Shown here piece after piece: positions 25,480-37,461 of a stretch of DNA of 64,000 nt. This DNA is from Mansonella perstans (lineage: Eukaryota; Nematoda; Chromadorea; Rhabditida; Onchocercidae): positions 62,001-126,000 of the forward strand of contig JBAMDO010000048.1 of the NCBI GenBank assembly GCA_037074765.1, given 5' to 3'. The stretch's first letter is position 1. Each line of letters starts with the position of its first letter. The translations under genes were made by a program, and so were the position numbers. The notes under the pieces were generated by a model that was given only the letters and a program-made list of their open reading frames with translations, was not told the origin of the DNA and ran no database searches.

Positions 25480-28424
25480 ATGGAGTATTTGACTAGTCTA
25501 ACTTCATCAGTAAGTCCAAATAGATTAGTGCGATGTGCCGGACCACTGTTGCTGTCTTCGAAACTAGTCGAATGTTGCTTCCGCGCTATTACTAGTACAC
25601 CTGCTACGCCTTCTTTTAAGGTATACTTTCATTTCTCTCATTAATTTAAAAAATTTAACAGATTAAGTCTATGAATAAGGAAAAAAAAATAAGGAAAAAA
25701 AATATGAAAAAAAAATAATACTTCCTAATCAGTGAATGTGACGACTACCTGAAACGGTTCTAGCACAGTGATCTGGAAATTATCAAAGTGAAACGAGAAC
25801 AAATGCAGCAAAAGCCAGACCCGGGAAGTGAACTGGCGTTTGGTCACCAATTTTCAGATCATATGCTTGAGGTTAGTTTTAAAAACTGATTTTGTTAAAA
25901 AAAACTTTTAAATCTCATTTCCAATATGCAGCTTAACTATATCATTGAATGATGTTAAATAACAATTATAATAATAAATAACACGTTAAATAACGAATAA
26001 ATTAAACAACGATTGTTAAGCACGATTATAGATAGAATGGACAGTAGACAAAGGTTGGTCTCGACCTCTAATATGCCCGCTCCACAACTTGGTAGTGCAT
26101 CCCGCTGCAAAGGTCAGCATTTTCAATGTGATATTCATGCTAAGCATTACGGATCCTGTAATTTGAGGTTCATTCTGAGCTAGCACTTTTCAGCAAGAAA
26201 GCATAATCAGAATGAACGAATGGAGAAAGTGAAAAATGAGGTTCAAGGAATAATATTGGTAGAGAGGTAATATGACCTCAAATGTTTTTTCTAGGTTTTT
26301 CATTATGCGGTTGAGCTATTCGAAGGAATGAAAGCATATAGATGTGATGACGATAAAATTAATTTGTTCCGTCCAGAAAAAAACATGGAGCGTATGTATC
26401 GTTCTGCAACTCGAGCTGCTTTACCGGTCTCTCGTCCCTACTTTTCTTTTCTTAATCTCTACAGCTTAAGAAGTTCAGAAAAAGCTTTTCTTGAAACTAA
26501 GTTCAAAAACAGCATGAAATTTTAATTTTGATTAACATTACAGACTTTTGAGATAAAAGTCAAGTGTAGTTCTTATAGAGAATTGTCGATCTCCTGAGGA
26601 AATTTAATTAAGGAAAACATTTAAACAGATAAGATGCTTGCAGAAAGCGTGCTAGCAAATAGTTCAGCCTACGACAATTAATTTGCCACTAAACTCTATT
26701 ACTTCAAGTGAAGTCAGTTGCGTTATGTAAGATGATATCCTTTAGGAAATCACGAGATTCACTGAACGTTTAGTGAAATTCACTGAACATTCACTGCAAC
26801 CTACTGACGTGAAAAACTTCAGTTAATAAAAATCTAAGATCGCTTTCTATGAAAGCTAACTGGAGATATTTTTAGACATTTGATAAAACTGAACTTAAAA
26901 AACTCATTTGTGAATTAGTAAACATTGATGCAGACTGGGTACCTAAGTCACCTGGTTCACTCTACATTCGTCCAACGATTATCGCTACTGAGGTATTAGT
27001 TTCTTATTTCATTAGTAAAAATAATAGATGAAGCAGTAACCATTACTACTAATTTAAGTTGTAATAAAGAACAGAATAGTTCATTTTGTTTTTAAGCCAA
27101 CTCTTGGAGTATCATATGCACAGCAAGCTTTACTTTTCGTATTAACTGGTCCAGTTGGACAATACTACTCGACCGGATTCAAACCTGTTTCATTGTATGC
27201 TGATCCGATGTGCTGTCGATCATTTCCCGGTGGTGTTGGGCAATATAAAATGGGCTGGTAAGGCTCTTCTTTCAGAGCAGTAAGTGTGGTTATCTTATTC
27301 CTATTGCTTATCTTACAGGTAACCTTGCAAACCACTGCTAGCAAGCTTAATGACATTTTGTTGGTAAAAATTTTAACAGTTTCTGTCTTGAAAGAACCTT
27401 CTCCTGTTTCAGTAATTATGCGCCAACCATACTGGTCAGTAAATTAGCGGCTTCGAAAGATTGCCAGCAGGTGCTGTGGTTGTACGGTAAAGAACAGTGG
27501 ATCACAGAGGTAGGAGCAATGAATATCTTCATATACTGGAAGAATGAACAAGGAGGTTATTATGATATTTCTTCTGAATGAATTTAAAAATATATTATAA
27601 AATCATGTAAAATGTTAAAATTCGAAATTTGTCTTTTTAACTCTTTTCTAGCTATTTAAAATCAAAAATCTTTAGATGACGAATTAGTGACAGCACCATT
27701 GTACGATGGGATAATATTACCGGGTGTTACCAGAGATAGTGTTTTGCATTTGGGAAGACAAATGCATGATATCAAAGTTACTGAACGCTATGTTCAAATA
27801 GACGAACTACGACAAGCCATTAAGGAAGAAAGAGTAGGCTCGGCTTTTTTGCAAAAGAGGAAAAAACTACTTTTTTTTCGCTGTTTATGCAGAACATCAC
27901 CTTTCAACAAAAGTTGAGAAGTCCCACAGATCAAGAATCATATTTTTTTAAAATGCAATTTGTTCTCATTATTCACAGATGCTTTAACAATCAAAAATCG
28001 CTTTGACATATAAAATTTCTTTACTTCGAAATCTCAAATTTTTGAGCATGAAAATGAAAAAAATAATTTGCAGATGTACGAAATGTTTGGCACTGGTACG
28101 GCATGTGTTGTCTCCCCAGTAGGTCGAATTTTATATAAAAATCCGTCTACAGGAGATTTCGAAGAAATGATAATACCAACGATAACTCACAAGCCCAATC
28201 TTATGCAGAAATTTTACCAAACAATTGTCGATATACAGGTTATTAGTTATTTGTTCACTTAATTTATCTATTTTGAACAAATTTAAATAATGAAATTGTG
28301 GCATCGTTTTGAAGTTCAATACTGCATATACATTTAACCTGCTGAATGCTCATTACAGTATGGGAAGATAAAGATGCCAGAATGGACGATGGAAGTTACC
28401 TCATTTTCAACCACTCCTTTTTAA
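25480..28424 (+). CDS. bcat-1: Branched-chain amino acid aminotransferase (BCAT)
   Basis: Ten exons: 25480-25620, 25764-25871, 26032-26112, 26295-26426, 26876-26992, 27097-27257, 27413-27555, 27676-27833, 28074-28238 and 28359-28424, all GT-AG and in phase, giving 423 residues. The PLP enzyme (fold type IV) transfers the amino group between Leu, Ile or Val and 2-oxoglutarate. The first exon encodes a Ser, Leu, Arg and Cys-rich stretch with few acidic residues before FKHSDLE, which would suit a mitochondrial presequence. Family blocks: [43 protein letters not shown], the PLP lysine Lys244 in [46 protein letters not shown] and [14 protein letters not shown]. The redox CxxC of mammalian BCATs is CVVS here (Cys358, Ser361). 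The gene converges with the fucosidase gene, 492 bp downstream. Confidence 0.95.
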
Positions 28425-28916
28425 AGATTTAATTGGATTTGTTGAAGTGAACGTTGAATTTATATAATGCTAAATACATCCAACATATTGTATCTTCTGT
28501 ATTCCATAATTCGCCAATTTCAAAAGCATATATGTTAACCTATTTTCAGCATACATTTAGAATTTTAAGAAACAATTTTCTTTCATTTGCTTGTACTGGT
28601 AAATATTAAAACCAAAAAAGACCATTTGCAAACTGTAACTTCAAGCTGATTGTTTGAGGATGAAATCATTCTTGTTTCCCTGGAATTATTTGGTATGATT
28701 TCTGGCTCTACGTTTGATTTCTTTTCGTTTTCGGTCTTCGAGTGGGTCATGCTGTAAATTTAAATTACATAAGAGTTCGCGATCGGGACAAGAAAATGAA
28801 TGAACATCACTGATTTTCGTTTTGAAGCTATACATATGGTGTGATAATTGCGCTTTCCCATATCCATACTTTAATGAACCCCACATAAATTCATCAGCAT
28901 ACCATCTTATACTACA
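28425..28916. other. Gap between convergent BCAT and fucosidase genes, with a minus-strand open frame
   Basis: The gap must hold both 3' UTRs. On the minus strand an open frame of at least 66 codons (28686-28886) ends in a very basic tail, DRKRKEIKRRARNHTK. It is just downstream of the fucosidase stop. It opens after a stop at about 28917 and would need a preceding exon in another phase than the one the fucosidase exon provides, so it does not splice simply to it. It may be an alternative last exon, a separate small gene, or chance. Confidence 0.3.
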
Positions 28917-31807
28917 TTATATGTTCAAACTTACATAAGTAGCATTAAAATGTTTGATTCGAACAACGACTGGGTCAAACGCAACAAGTCTTTGATGTTT
29001 CTTGAAGCTCAGTGTTGTCGAGCGTCCGGGAATGCCGTCTACTTCAAGAAATTCAGTTTTATCAAAATCGAGAAGCACTTCTGCTGTCAACTAAAATAAT
29101 CATTTCCTTGTAAATGAAGTATTTGATCAATTAAATTTCCGGAAAATCAATAAGGGGATCAGAACATTTCTGCCTTATATTATCCAGACCTGCAACTAAC
29201 CGTTGGTGTATAAAGTACAGAAGGCAATATAATGGTATCATTGGTCGGGAACTGGAGAAAAAATGCGTAAAGTTTGGAATGTTCCGTGTGTGGTACCCAA
29301 GCCACATCATCCCCCACTTCATGTTTGCTCGGTGAACTTACTGTGTACCTTTAATTAGAAATAACTGATAGCCACTGAACATAAATACAACAGTTTCATT
29401 GATTTGTATGACCTTGAAAATACTTACCAAATATAGAGAGAATCATTCTGATACATCCATGGATAAGTATCAAAAATAGCTTCCCGATTGCGTTTTACCC
29501 ATTTACCAAGTTCACGAAGTCGATCCTCAAAAATGGGCGCAACCATTCCGGATTTATCTGGACCAACATTTAACAGCAAGTTTCCGTTGCAAGCAATAGT
29601 TCTCACTAGCTGACTGATGAGGTATGACACCGTGTTTACGTCTTCACTCTAAATTTTTTAAACTTTGAGAATTTTTTCTAGCCTTTTCAGCACATTTTTT
29701 CCACCGTTATACTTAAAAGTATGGTACAATGGTTACTCAACTAAATTTTGGTAAGAGCATAACTTACTCGCATATTTCGGCGATATCCCCATGATACTTT
29801 ATCAAGTGTGAGACAGTTTTCCCATTTGCGTCTTAACAGATAACCTACAATAAGTCATCTCTTTCATGAAATATTTCTGCCTTTAAAATTATAATGAGAT
29901 TCATGAATATAAGTCTCTGCGCATAACTTTATAAGCTTTCATAAAAACTTGCTACACTTCGTTACAACAACTTTGAGAAAAAACCTGGATCGAAGTGATC
30001 TGAATATGTTAAGAAACCTCCATGTTTACCGGAGATGCCTTTTCCCCATCGATCATTGACAACTACTGTGTCTTTCACTGGACTGAAAATATGAACACCA
30101 TAAGTTCCAACTGGAAGTAATAGTAGAGGATTTAAAAATCATTTCTACGAACACAAGTAATTTCAAAACTCCATTTTATTTGTCCAGTAAATAAAAAACT
30201 TGTAACTACCACAACTTCCTAATAAAAAACATTTGTATTTATCACTGAATCGTTAACCTTGAATTATAAAGCCATGCCAGAAATTCTTTTGATTTCCAGT
30301 AATCGTCGGTCATTTCCCAATCTCCGTCACTCCAAATTATTTGAGGTTCATACATTTTCACTATTTCCAACATTTGTGGATATGATACATACTGTAATCA
30401 AGCTTTTCGATTAACTGATTAGCAAAAATTTTTGCTGATATCTAATATTATAATAAAATAAAATGAAAACTACCAACCTTTACGTAGTCATCGGTGCTGT
30501 GTTTGCGATCATTAATGTAATAGCGATTAAACCACTCATACTGAGAAAAATAAAGACCGAAATGAACTTTGGAATCCAGAAATGCATTCTTTAATTCACC
30601 TGTTGACAAACGTAAAAAGCAAGAAAAACTTTACCATATTTAACTACTAAGAGTCGTAATCAGAGAAATAAAAAAGGAGTTAATCAGAAAAGAAGCGATA
30701 TTTTTACATGAACTCTATCTAACAGAAAAAGCACATATGAAACAAGAAGAGTTATAACACTGATCAGAGAAACATTCAAGCCTAGACCGTTTCAAAAAAA
30801 ATACTTAGAATAAGCAAGCACCATACCAACGATATCCCGGTGCGGACCAACATCAACTGAGTTCCAGTTCCAAGAAGTTATACTTGGCCACATCGTAAAG
30901 CCTTCATGATGTTTGCTTGTGAATACAAAATACCTTCAAAGTAACCATTTTTTGCACAATTCATGGTACTAACTATATTTTGTATAATTTGTATAATTTG
31001 CAGCATGTCCGACCGATAAAACTCATGTTAATACACAGCGTAAGAAAACTTACTTTGCTCCGGATGCTTCCACGATATCTCGAAACATGGAAGCATTGAA
31101 GTGTTCCGCTGTAAACTGAAATTTTGAGCTTTCTGAATGTTTAGCTTCAGTTAATTTCTGAACCTCCAACGCTTCAGAAAAATGAAAGCAATGGAAAGAG
31201 TCTTATAAATATATGCTTTCAGTAGTCCTTAAAACAAATATAAAAGATGTTCTGGAGCATTTTTGCTCAGTGATGAAGCATGCATTGGGACATTCGAAAT
31301 AGACATACATCTTGCGCAAAATCGGCATAGGTGATACCAGGTTTGTAATATTTGTTCATATGCTCGACAATATCTGAGCTATTTGATATTTTCCAAGCAT
31401 ACCACATCCATTCTGAGCTGAAAGCAAGTTTCGCAGGCAATATAATTTCACGATTTATCGAAAGATAAATGGAGAAGATTCCATTACTTCATGTAAATAA
31501 ATTAAAAGATAAGTGTATAATCATTTACTGAATTGCTGGCACTGAATAAACTCCCCAGTGACAAAATATACCAAGTTTAGCATTTTGATACCATCGTGGT
31601 ATTGGTCTTGAATCGATTGAATCCCAGGTTGGCTAAAATATTTAAACTGTTTACTTGTTCATTTATAAGAACTAATACCTGATAACTGATTACTTATTAA
31701 ATGTAATGGTGTTCACAAAACTTTGAAACTTTAAATGCTGCCAAACTATAAACTACAAAGAAAACTTCTTTATAAATAATAAATAGCCAGAGAGAAATGA
31801 ATTCCAT
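28917..31807 (-). CDS. Alpha-L-fucosidase, glycoside hydrolase family 29
   Basis: Twelve exons in transcription order: 31807-31730, 31632-31529, 31417-31309, 31115-31054, 30933-30827, 30599-30478, 30391-30258, 30082-29985, 29844-29768, 29648-29428, 29348-29201 and 29090-28917, about 477 residues, close to human FUCA1. The enzyme removes alpha-linked fucose from glycoproteins and glycolipids, in the lysosome or secreted. Exon one encodes a hydrophobic secretion signal ([10 protein letters not shown] and on), which is the least certain part. Landmarks: [55 protein letters not shown], the nucleophile Asp216 in [25 protein letters not shown] and [23 protein letters not shown] beta-sandwich C-terminal domain follows. 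The last exon probably reads through a weak donor at 28934 to TAA at 28917-28919, which gives the normal family length. Confidence 0.92.
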
Positions 31808-33115
31808 TCTCCATTGAGAAATCAAGACATAGAGTATACAACATAAAATTCTGAAAGTATCCAAAGCTTTTTCTTTCACGAAAATCCTACATTCTAATTT
31901 ATTATCAGAAGTGTAAATTGTCTACCAAATATTTTTTCCCTTGTATCCATTGTCGATGATTAATGTTAACCAACAGGAAGAAAAACACTCTAAAGATATC
32001 CATCACTATCTATATCAGTGCAGTACTTCGTTTTCGTTATTATTGTCGCCAATCGAACATACGTATAGCAAATATTTTTCAATGATTTCAATCTCAAGCA
32101 ACCAGACATCAATATCAGCAATTTTTCTATTTGAAACCACTCCGATAAGCTTGATTTTTTTTATTTTCCTACTTATTATTTCAATTTTCAAAACTCGATA
32201 TTCATTAACAGAGTTCAGCCATGTTTTTTCTAAAGTCTACTTAGGAACTAGATTTCTTGATATTAATCAGATAACACATTAACTTTTCCACATGATCAAT
32301 AAGCGTGTAAAAATAAAAAAAAAAAAAAAAAACATGATCTGGTTTTTCTAAACTACATCAAACTATCCTTTCTTTTTCGTTATTCTGTTCTTCTTTTTCA
32401 GCATTATAACATGTCCAGTGTTTCTCGCAGATTACATCATAATCACTTCCTACTACCAACTTTTTAACCCTCATTTTATCCCGTACATATCTCTTTCTCT
32501 CCCAAGAACGCTTCCAAAATGCTCTATGGAGAGAACATAAAATTCCACAATCAATCAAGAGTGTACGCCTGTTTATCACTTTTATTTGATTGCTCTGGCT
32601 AAACAATACCCATGAAATTGCATTCTTCACTGCATACCATTAATGTACAATGTAATGGTACTTTAAAGCAGACTTCATACTTGTAAAATTAAATTAAATT
32701 CATTTATCCAGCATTCAGAAAAAAATACTAAGTTACTAATTCGGAATACTAAGACACAGAAAACTATTAGAATTAAAAAAATAAAAGAGAAAACGCTATC
32801 TATACTTACATTTTCCACATGTACAAAAAAAAAACTAACTCAAGAAGTTATGAATTAGAATTGAAATACCTCAGAATTTAAAATAAAGGATGTTCAAATA
32901 GTAAAATAAATCTAAAAAAAATTAATTCAATGGTATCCAAACCTTGAAATTACTGATCGAAAACAATATCTTGGTCTCGCACAAAAAAAAAATTAATATC
33001 ATTATCACATGAATCAATCACAAAACACGAAGTTTACAATACAAATTCTGTTATTTTTCATAGATCAAACTGTTTCGATCAACATGCGCCTACTTCACAA
33101 ACTTTATATCGCATT
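31808..33115. other. Stretch between fucosidase and UQCRC2
   Basis: Upstream of the fucosidase and downstream of UQCRC2, both on the minus strand. It contains AT-rich sequence with A-runs (for example near 32313-32330). A minus-strand open frame of 90 codons at 32358-32630 is tryptophan- and lysine-containing but matches no family I know, and the 113-codon plus-strand frame at 31941-32282 is compositionally biased. Neither is supported as a gene. Confidence 0.4.
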
Positions 33116-35819
33116 TTACAACTGATCGAAGTAAGGAACCTGATAAATATTTCCATAAGAAGCAAGCGTTAATTTCGATTTCATTTGTTCCGCAGCCTGT
33201 AATTAGAGTAACTGTGTCTAAATTTACAAATTATAAGCTTATGAAATCGATGTTTAATTAAATGACCATTATAGGGCCTGCAAAAAAAGATTTCGAATCC
33301 TGAAATGAGTTTTCAGCTTTTGGAACCAGAACCAGATCAGAAGCACTGCATAGTTAGGAGTTCGGCTCTATACCAACCTTTGTAATGTCGGCCATGCTGA
33401 CTGACGCTATTTCGTGCAATATGTCAGAAACAGTCTCTGTTTTACCAGTAGCAAGGATCTGCGCAGCGCGATCTAATGCAATATTTTCAGATGATTCAGC
33501 TCGACTTAGAATGTTCATCGTAGCTATGTTCCTGAATCAATTACAAGTACGAGAAATTTCTCACTGTAGAAAAATTCCACTGTGAAACTACAGCACCAAA
33601 TGGAGAAAAGGTGGACAAAAATATGGAAACAAAAAAGAATATTAACTTCGCTGTATGAAACGCAGAATCATCGATTGAGAATGATTTTAGGGCTTTTATT
33701 GCTGCATCACAAAGAGGGCCGATGTGATCTGCTTCGGAAACGATATAAACACCAGCAAGCCCTTCATCTGCATATATTTCCGATATCGCAGAGATGCCGA
33801 ACGGATAACCGGACGAGGCTTTCTGAACATGGATTCAATGCTTCGTCAAACCAACACTGGTAACACTGGTCACCAAACTCCTAATACTCCTCACCAAATA
33901 AAAAGAAAAAAGACAAACAAGTAAATTTCAAAAAAAAAATATATATGTAATAACTAACAAAAACTGCTTTTGTTATTGCGCCTTGTCCAACACCTATACC
34001 ATACTTTGCAGCAGCACCCTGACCAATAGCAGCACTCAAAATTACTTGTACAGCTAAACTCTGAAATTTATGACTTGACTAATTTCATTTGATTCCAGGA
34101 TTTCCCGATGTCTAATGCTCCATCTGTACGGAAAATGGTACCTCGGCGCCAGAAGTCTTATTATTAGCACTTTGGACTATTCTTGAACAACGAGAAAAAA
34201 GTGCTGTACGTTGTCACAGATTATTTCTTCTAAATGATTACCCTGCGATTTTTCAAAGACGCTCCTCTACCAACAATCGCAACATGAGCTTCCTTCATTG
34301 AAGTTTTATGACGTTTCTCACCACCATAATATGGAGACGGTTTTGGCGAAACTGCACTCCCTTCGGGCAATGTAAATTGACTGCTCGCATAATCCAGTAT
34401 TTGGTCATGTGGAACGTTCACTCCTACAAGCACGGCGTTTCCAGTCACCATTTGCGAAGCCTGAAGAAGTACCGATAATAAAATACCAAAGGTAGCGAAC
34501 TGCTAGCGAATTTAAAACAAAATACAGAAATGACCAAACCCATGCAAGAAAAAGATCTGTTAAATACACTGAAATCATACCGCAAATTTTTCCATTTCGC
34601 GATGACTGAACTTGCCAATAGTTTCCTCCTTCGCATATAAATAATTTCCAAGAGAACCATTTCGGAACGCCGCCTAAAGAGTGGCAAACATTGGAATGCA
34701 TACAACTACATAACAATAAAAACTTTTTTTCCAAAATACAACACTGATAAAGTATTACTTCATGTAAGTCCTCCATAACCACATCGTACGCTTCAAGATA
34801 ATTGCGATCGATCCTCAGTGTTTCCTTAAAATCCTCAAGATCCCATGGTTTAAATGCTGGTTGGGCCAATTCTCCTAATAAGGATAATCCTAATGGCGCA
34901 CGATTTCTAATCACTGACATTTGCACTGCAAGCAAATCACGTGTCATCAATCCATTCTGAAATCCTCTAGCGTTAAATATTTCTGAAACAACTTTTAGAT
35001 TTCTGGAAATCTTTTTTAAGAATTAATATAACAAACTTCGTGCAGATTTCATTAGAAATAATGTCATTTTTTTGGTCTAAAAATTTGTGCAGATGGCTAT
35101 GATTTTTGCATTCCTCAAACTCACCACAGTAGCACCAGCTGATCCGCACTGCCAAAGCAACTGTGCACCATAATATCTTTGAGAGTCACCTCCAATGCAA
35201 TTTCTGATATGATGGACCAAACCTGCTTCATCAGGCATTTCATACCGAGTTCCTGCTCGATAAGCCACTACCAGCTGAGCAACAGGACCGGCAAGATCCA
35301 TAGAAGCAACCGTTAATCCATTTGGCAAACGTGATATCTTAAATAAGTGCATTGTATCTGTCAACTCAATTATTAAAATTTCTGCATTGAAAATACCTTC
35401 TCTTCTGCGACATCAGTGGCGTTTAGAACCGGCACACTTGTAGAAGCAAGTCGTTTCTGAAATCATAAGTTCGAAATTCAAATTTCAGAGATAGCTACCA
35501 GAAAAGACTCTATTCTTTGTGAACGAATATTAGTGGATATTTCAGGATATAATCAGATTTAGTTCAAAGACTAACATTTGAATGGAATATAAATTTGCTA
35601 TGCAAAAGTTAATCCTGACTTCCTCCTTCAATTTTAAATTGACTGAAACTTGTTATAATGCAAAATAGCAGTTGTAAGTTACTTGTCATTTGTGAAGTTA
35701 GGACTAACTTGAAATAGAAATAGTAACTTATTTGACAAGTTACTGTCAAATAAGTTACTATTTATAATAAAAGGAAGACGGAAACTTACGGAAAGCCTGT
35801 ACCATTGACGTGAAATCAT
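33116..35819 (-). CDS. ucr-2: UQCRC2, cytochrome b-c1 complex core protein 2
   Basis: Exons in transcription order: 35819-35790, 35456-35397, 35337-35125, 34956-34759, 34673-34581, 34460-34242, a probable 15-nt microexon 34156-34142, 34060-33959, 33822-33647, 33531-33378 and 33196-33116, about 446 residues against 453 in human. It is a core subunit of mitochondrial complex III and a member of the M16 peptidase family. The N-terminus (MISRQWYRLSKRLAS) is basic and Ser-rich, like a mitochondrial presequence. Blocks: ISRLPNGLTVAS, AGTRYEMPDEAGLVHHIRN, MTRDLLAVQMSVIRN, AFKPWDLEDF, AAFRNGSLGNYLY, GLAGVYIVSEAD and the C-terminal SYGNIYQVPYFDQL. The HxxEH zinc motif of active M16 peptidases is absent at the place where it would lie, as expected for core 2 rather than MPP-beta. 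An acceptor at 35864-35865 with a long pyrimidine tract, 45 bases before the ATG, could be a spliced-leader site. Confidence 0.92.
35721..35760. repeat. Perfect hairpin: 17-bp stem, 6-nt loop, in UQCRC2 intron 1
   Basis: The arm TAGTAACTTATTTGACA (35721-35737) is the exact reverse complement of 35744-35760, with AGTTAC between them. It lies in the first intron of UQCRC2 (35457-35789), 30 bases from the exon 1 donor. Nearby sequence at 35680-35715 contains related GTTACTTGTCA and AGTTAGG motifs. It could fold in the pre-mRNA or be a fragment of a small palindromic element. Confidence 0.85.
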
Positions 35820-36097
35820 GACGATCTTACAAGCTCCGCAAGAAGTTGAAGTCACGAGGAAGTCTGAAAAAAAAAAAGCCTAAAAGTTTGAGAAACTCTT
35901 GTAACTCTCGAAAAAGAAAATAACACGGAAATTATTAAGACAATTAGCAGAATACATCAATAATGTTTCACGAGCAACACTGCTTAGAAGACAAAAGGCA
36001 TTGAACATCACTCATTCTCATCAACTAGCGCCAATACTTTTGCATGCAACAAGAATGAAATGAAGCAATGATAGTGAAGAATTTCCAACCGCTGAAT

Positions 36098-36143
36098 AGT
36101 GAACGTTCGCACGTAATCACAGTAAACGTTCGCACGTAATGTT
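36098..36143. repeat. 23-bp direct repeat, two adjacent copies
   Basis: Two head-to-tail copies, 36098-36120 and 36121-36143, share AACGTTCGCACGTAAT exactly and differ at one base near the start and at the last three bases. The shared core contains the palindrome AACGTT. Confidence 0.75.
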
Positions 36144-37315
36144 ACTAATGAATAACTGAATTCGAATGTCAAAAATTTTTGAAAAGTTTGGGTAAATAAT
36201 AGTAATGAAGCAATGAAATAACCATAATTATTAATAAAAGTAAAGATTGAATGTAAGCAATATTTATTACATACAACTTATATTCATTTTCACTTTTAGT
36301 ACTATTTGATAATAATAATAGTATTTTTATATTTTCCTCTTCTTGATACTTTGAAATAGTTTGAAGATATTAGCCAATTTTTCCTTTCCTCCTCTACTTA
36401 ATCTATCTTCTTTTCGGCCATATTAAATTTAAAAAAAAATTTTTAAGAAGTTAAAAAAAGTTAACTTATTTATATATTTCTAAAAGTCTATGCATGCTTT
36501 TTAGCCTTCTGAGCTGTTTTTAATTTGTAATTGATTACACTGCAAACCACAAGATCTTCCTGTATGCCATTGCAGATTTCTGAGCATATACAAAAGGAAT
36601 ATTAGTCTTCTAATAGAATAGTTATTTTGCAGAATGTATCGTGTAAAAATAAATATAAGGAAAAACTTTGCCACAAATAAGATTCCACGCGTTTTTTTTG
36701 TTGTGCTTTTTTTTTTTTTTTTTTTGTTATTTCCTCCACGTATACAGTAATTTTTTTGTAGGTACCCGAATCGTTTGATTCAGTAATCAAAAGAAACCGA
36801 ATAATTGAAGTTTTTACAGATACTACTCATTCCAATTGGTATTGTTACAATCAGAAATGATTTTGATTTTACTTTTAGCACAATTAGCAAACAATTTTAT
36901 CTTTCAATATTGAACCGTTAAGTTGATTTTTTTTTTTGGTTACAATACGAATAATGTGGCTGTGGTAGCTGCTACAACATACTACTATATCATCAGGAAT
37001 GGATAGCATGGATAGCGCAAATGATATATATTCAAAGATCAGCAGCATGACAAGCATTTGTTTTTACTTCACTCAATTTAGCAATAGCTAAAACAAAAAC
37101 GCTATGATACACAAATTTCTAATGACATTAAGATCCAATGCTTTTTATTTTCAATGTTTCCATTGTTTCAGTTGTAAATGAACAGGAAATGGGAATCGTT
37201 ATACTATTATAGTGATATAATAACAAATACAATGAGGACTTCAACAACAACAACAAAAAAAAAAAAAAAAGCTTCACCTTTATCTAAAAAGCATAAATGA
37301 GATAGGAATAATTAT

Positions 37316-37461
37316 CAAGCAGTAAGAAATGATATATTTAATGCTAAACTGTCAATCTTAACTTTAATAATTTATTATTGAAAACTGTTGTTATTCCAGT
37401 TTCAAAAAACAAAAACTTTAAAGTTGATTTAAATTAAATTCTAGCTTTTCTGGTTTCAGTG
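37316..37461. repeat. Copy A of a 145-bp sequence shared with the ephrin 3' end
   Basis: Aligns with 40191-40336 in the same orientation. Shared blocks include AATGCTAAACTGTC, TTTAATAATTTATTATT, GTTTCAAAAAACAAAAACTT and the flank TTAAAGTT. I judge the two as diverged, with a few small indels. Copy B covers the last codons, the stop and the 3' flank of the ephrin gene. Copy A may therefore mark a decayed second ephrin 3' end or a dispersed repeat that happens to sit at both places. Confidence 0.7.

Noticed and set aside
28917..31807. Bidirectional operon or fusion of BCAT and fucosidase
   Set aside because: The genes are on opposite strands and converge, so they cannot share an operon.
31941..32282. 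Plus-strand open frame of 113 codons
   Set aside because: Composition is dominated by Ser, Ile, Phe and Thr, as expected from AT-rich DNA, with no domain or splice context.
34405..34950. Minus-strand open frame of 181 codons, the longest in the window
   Set aside because: It is exon 4 of UQCRC2 reading through an 85-base intron into a wrong frame of exon 5. The family alignment demands the intron.
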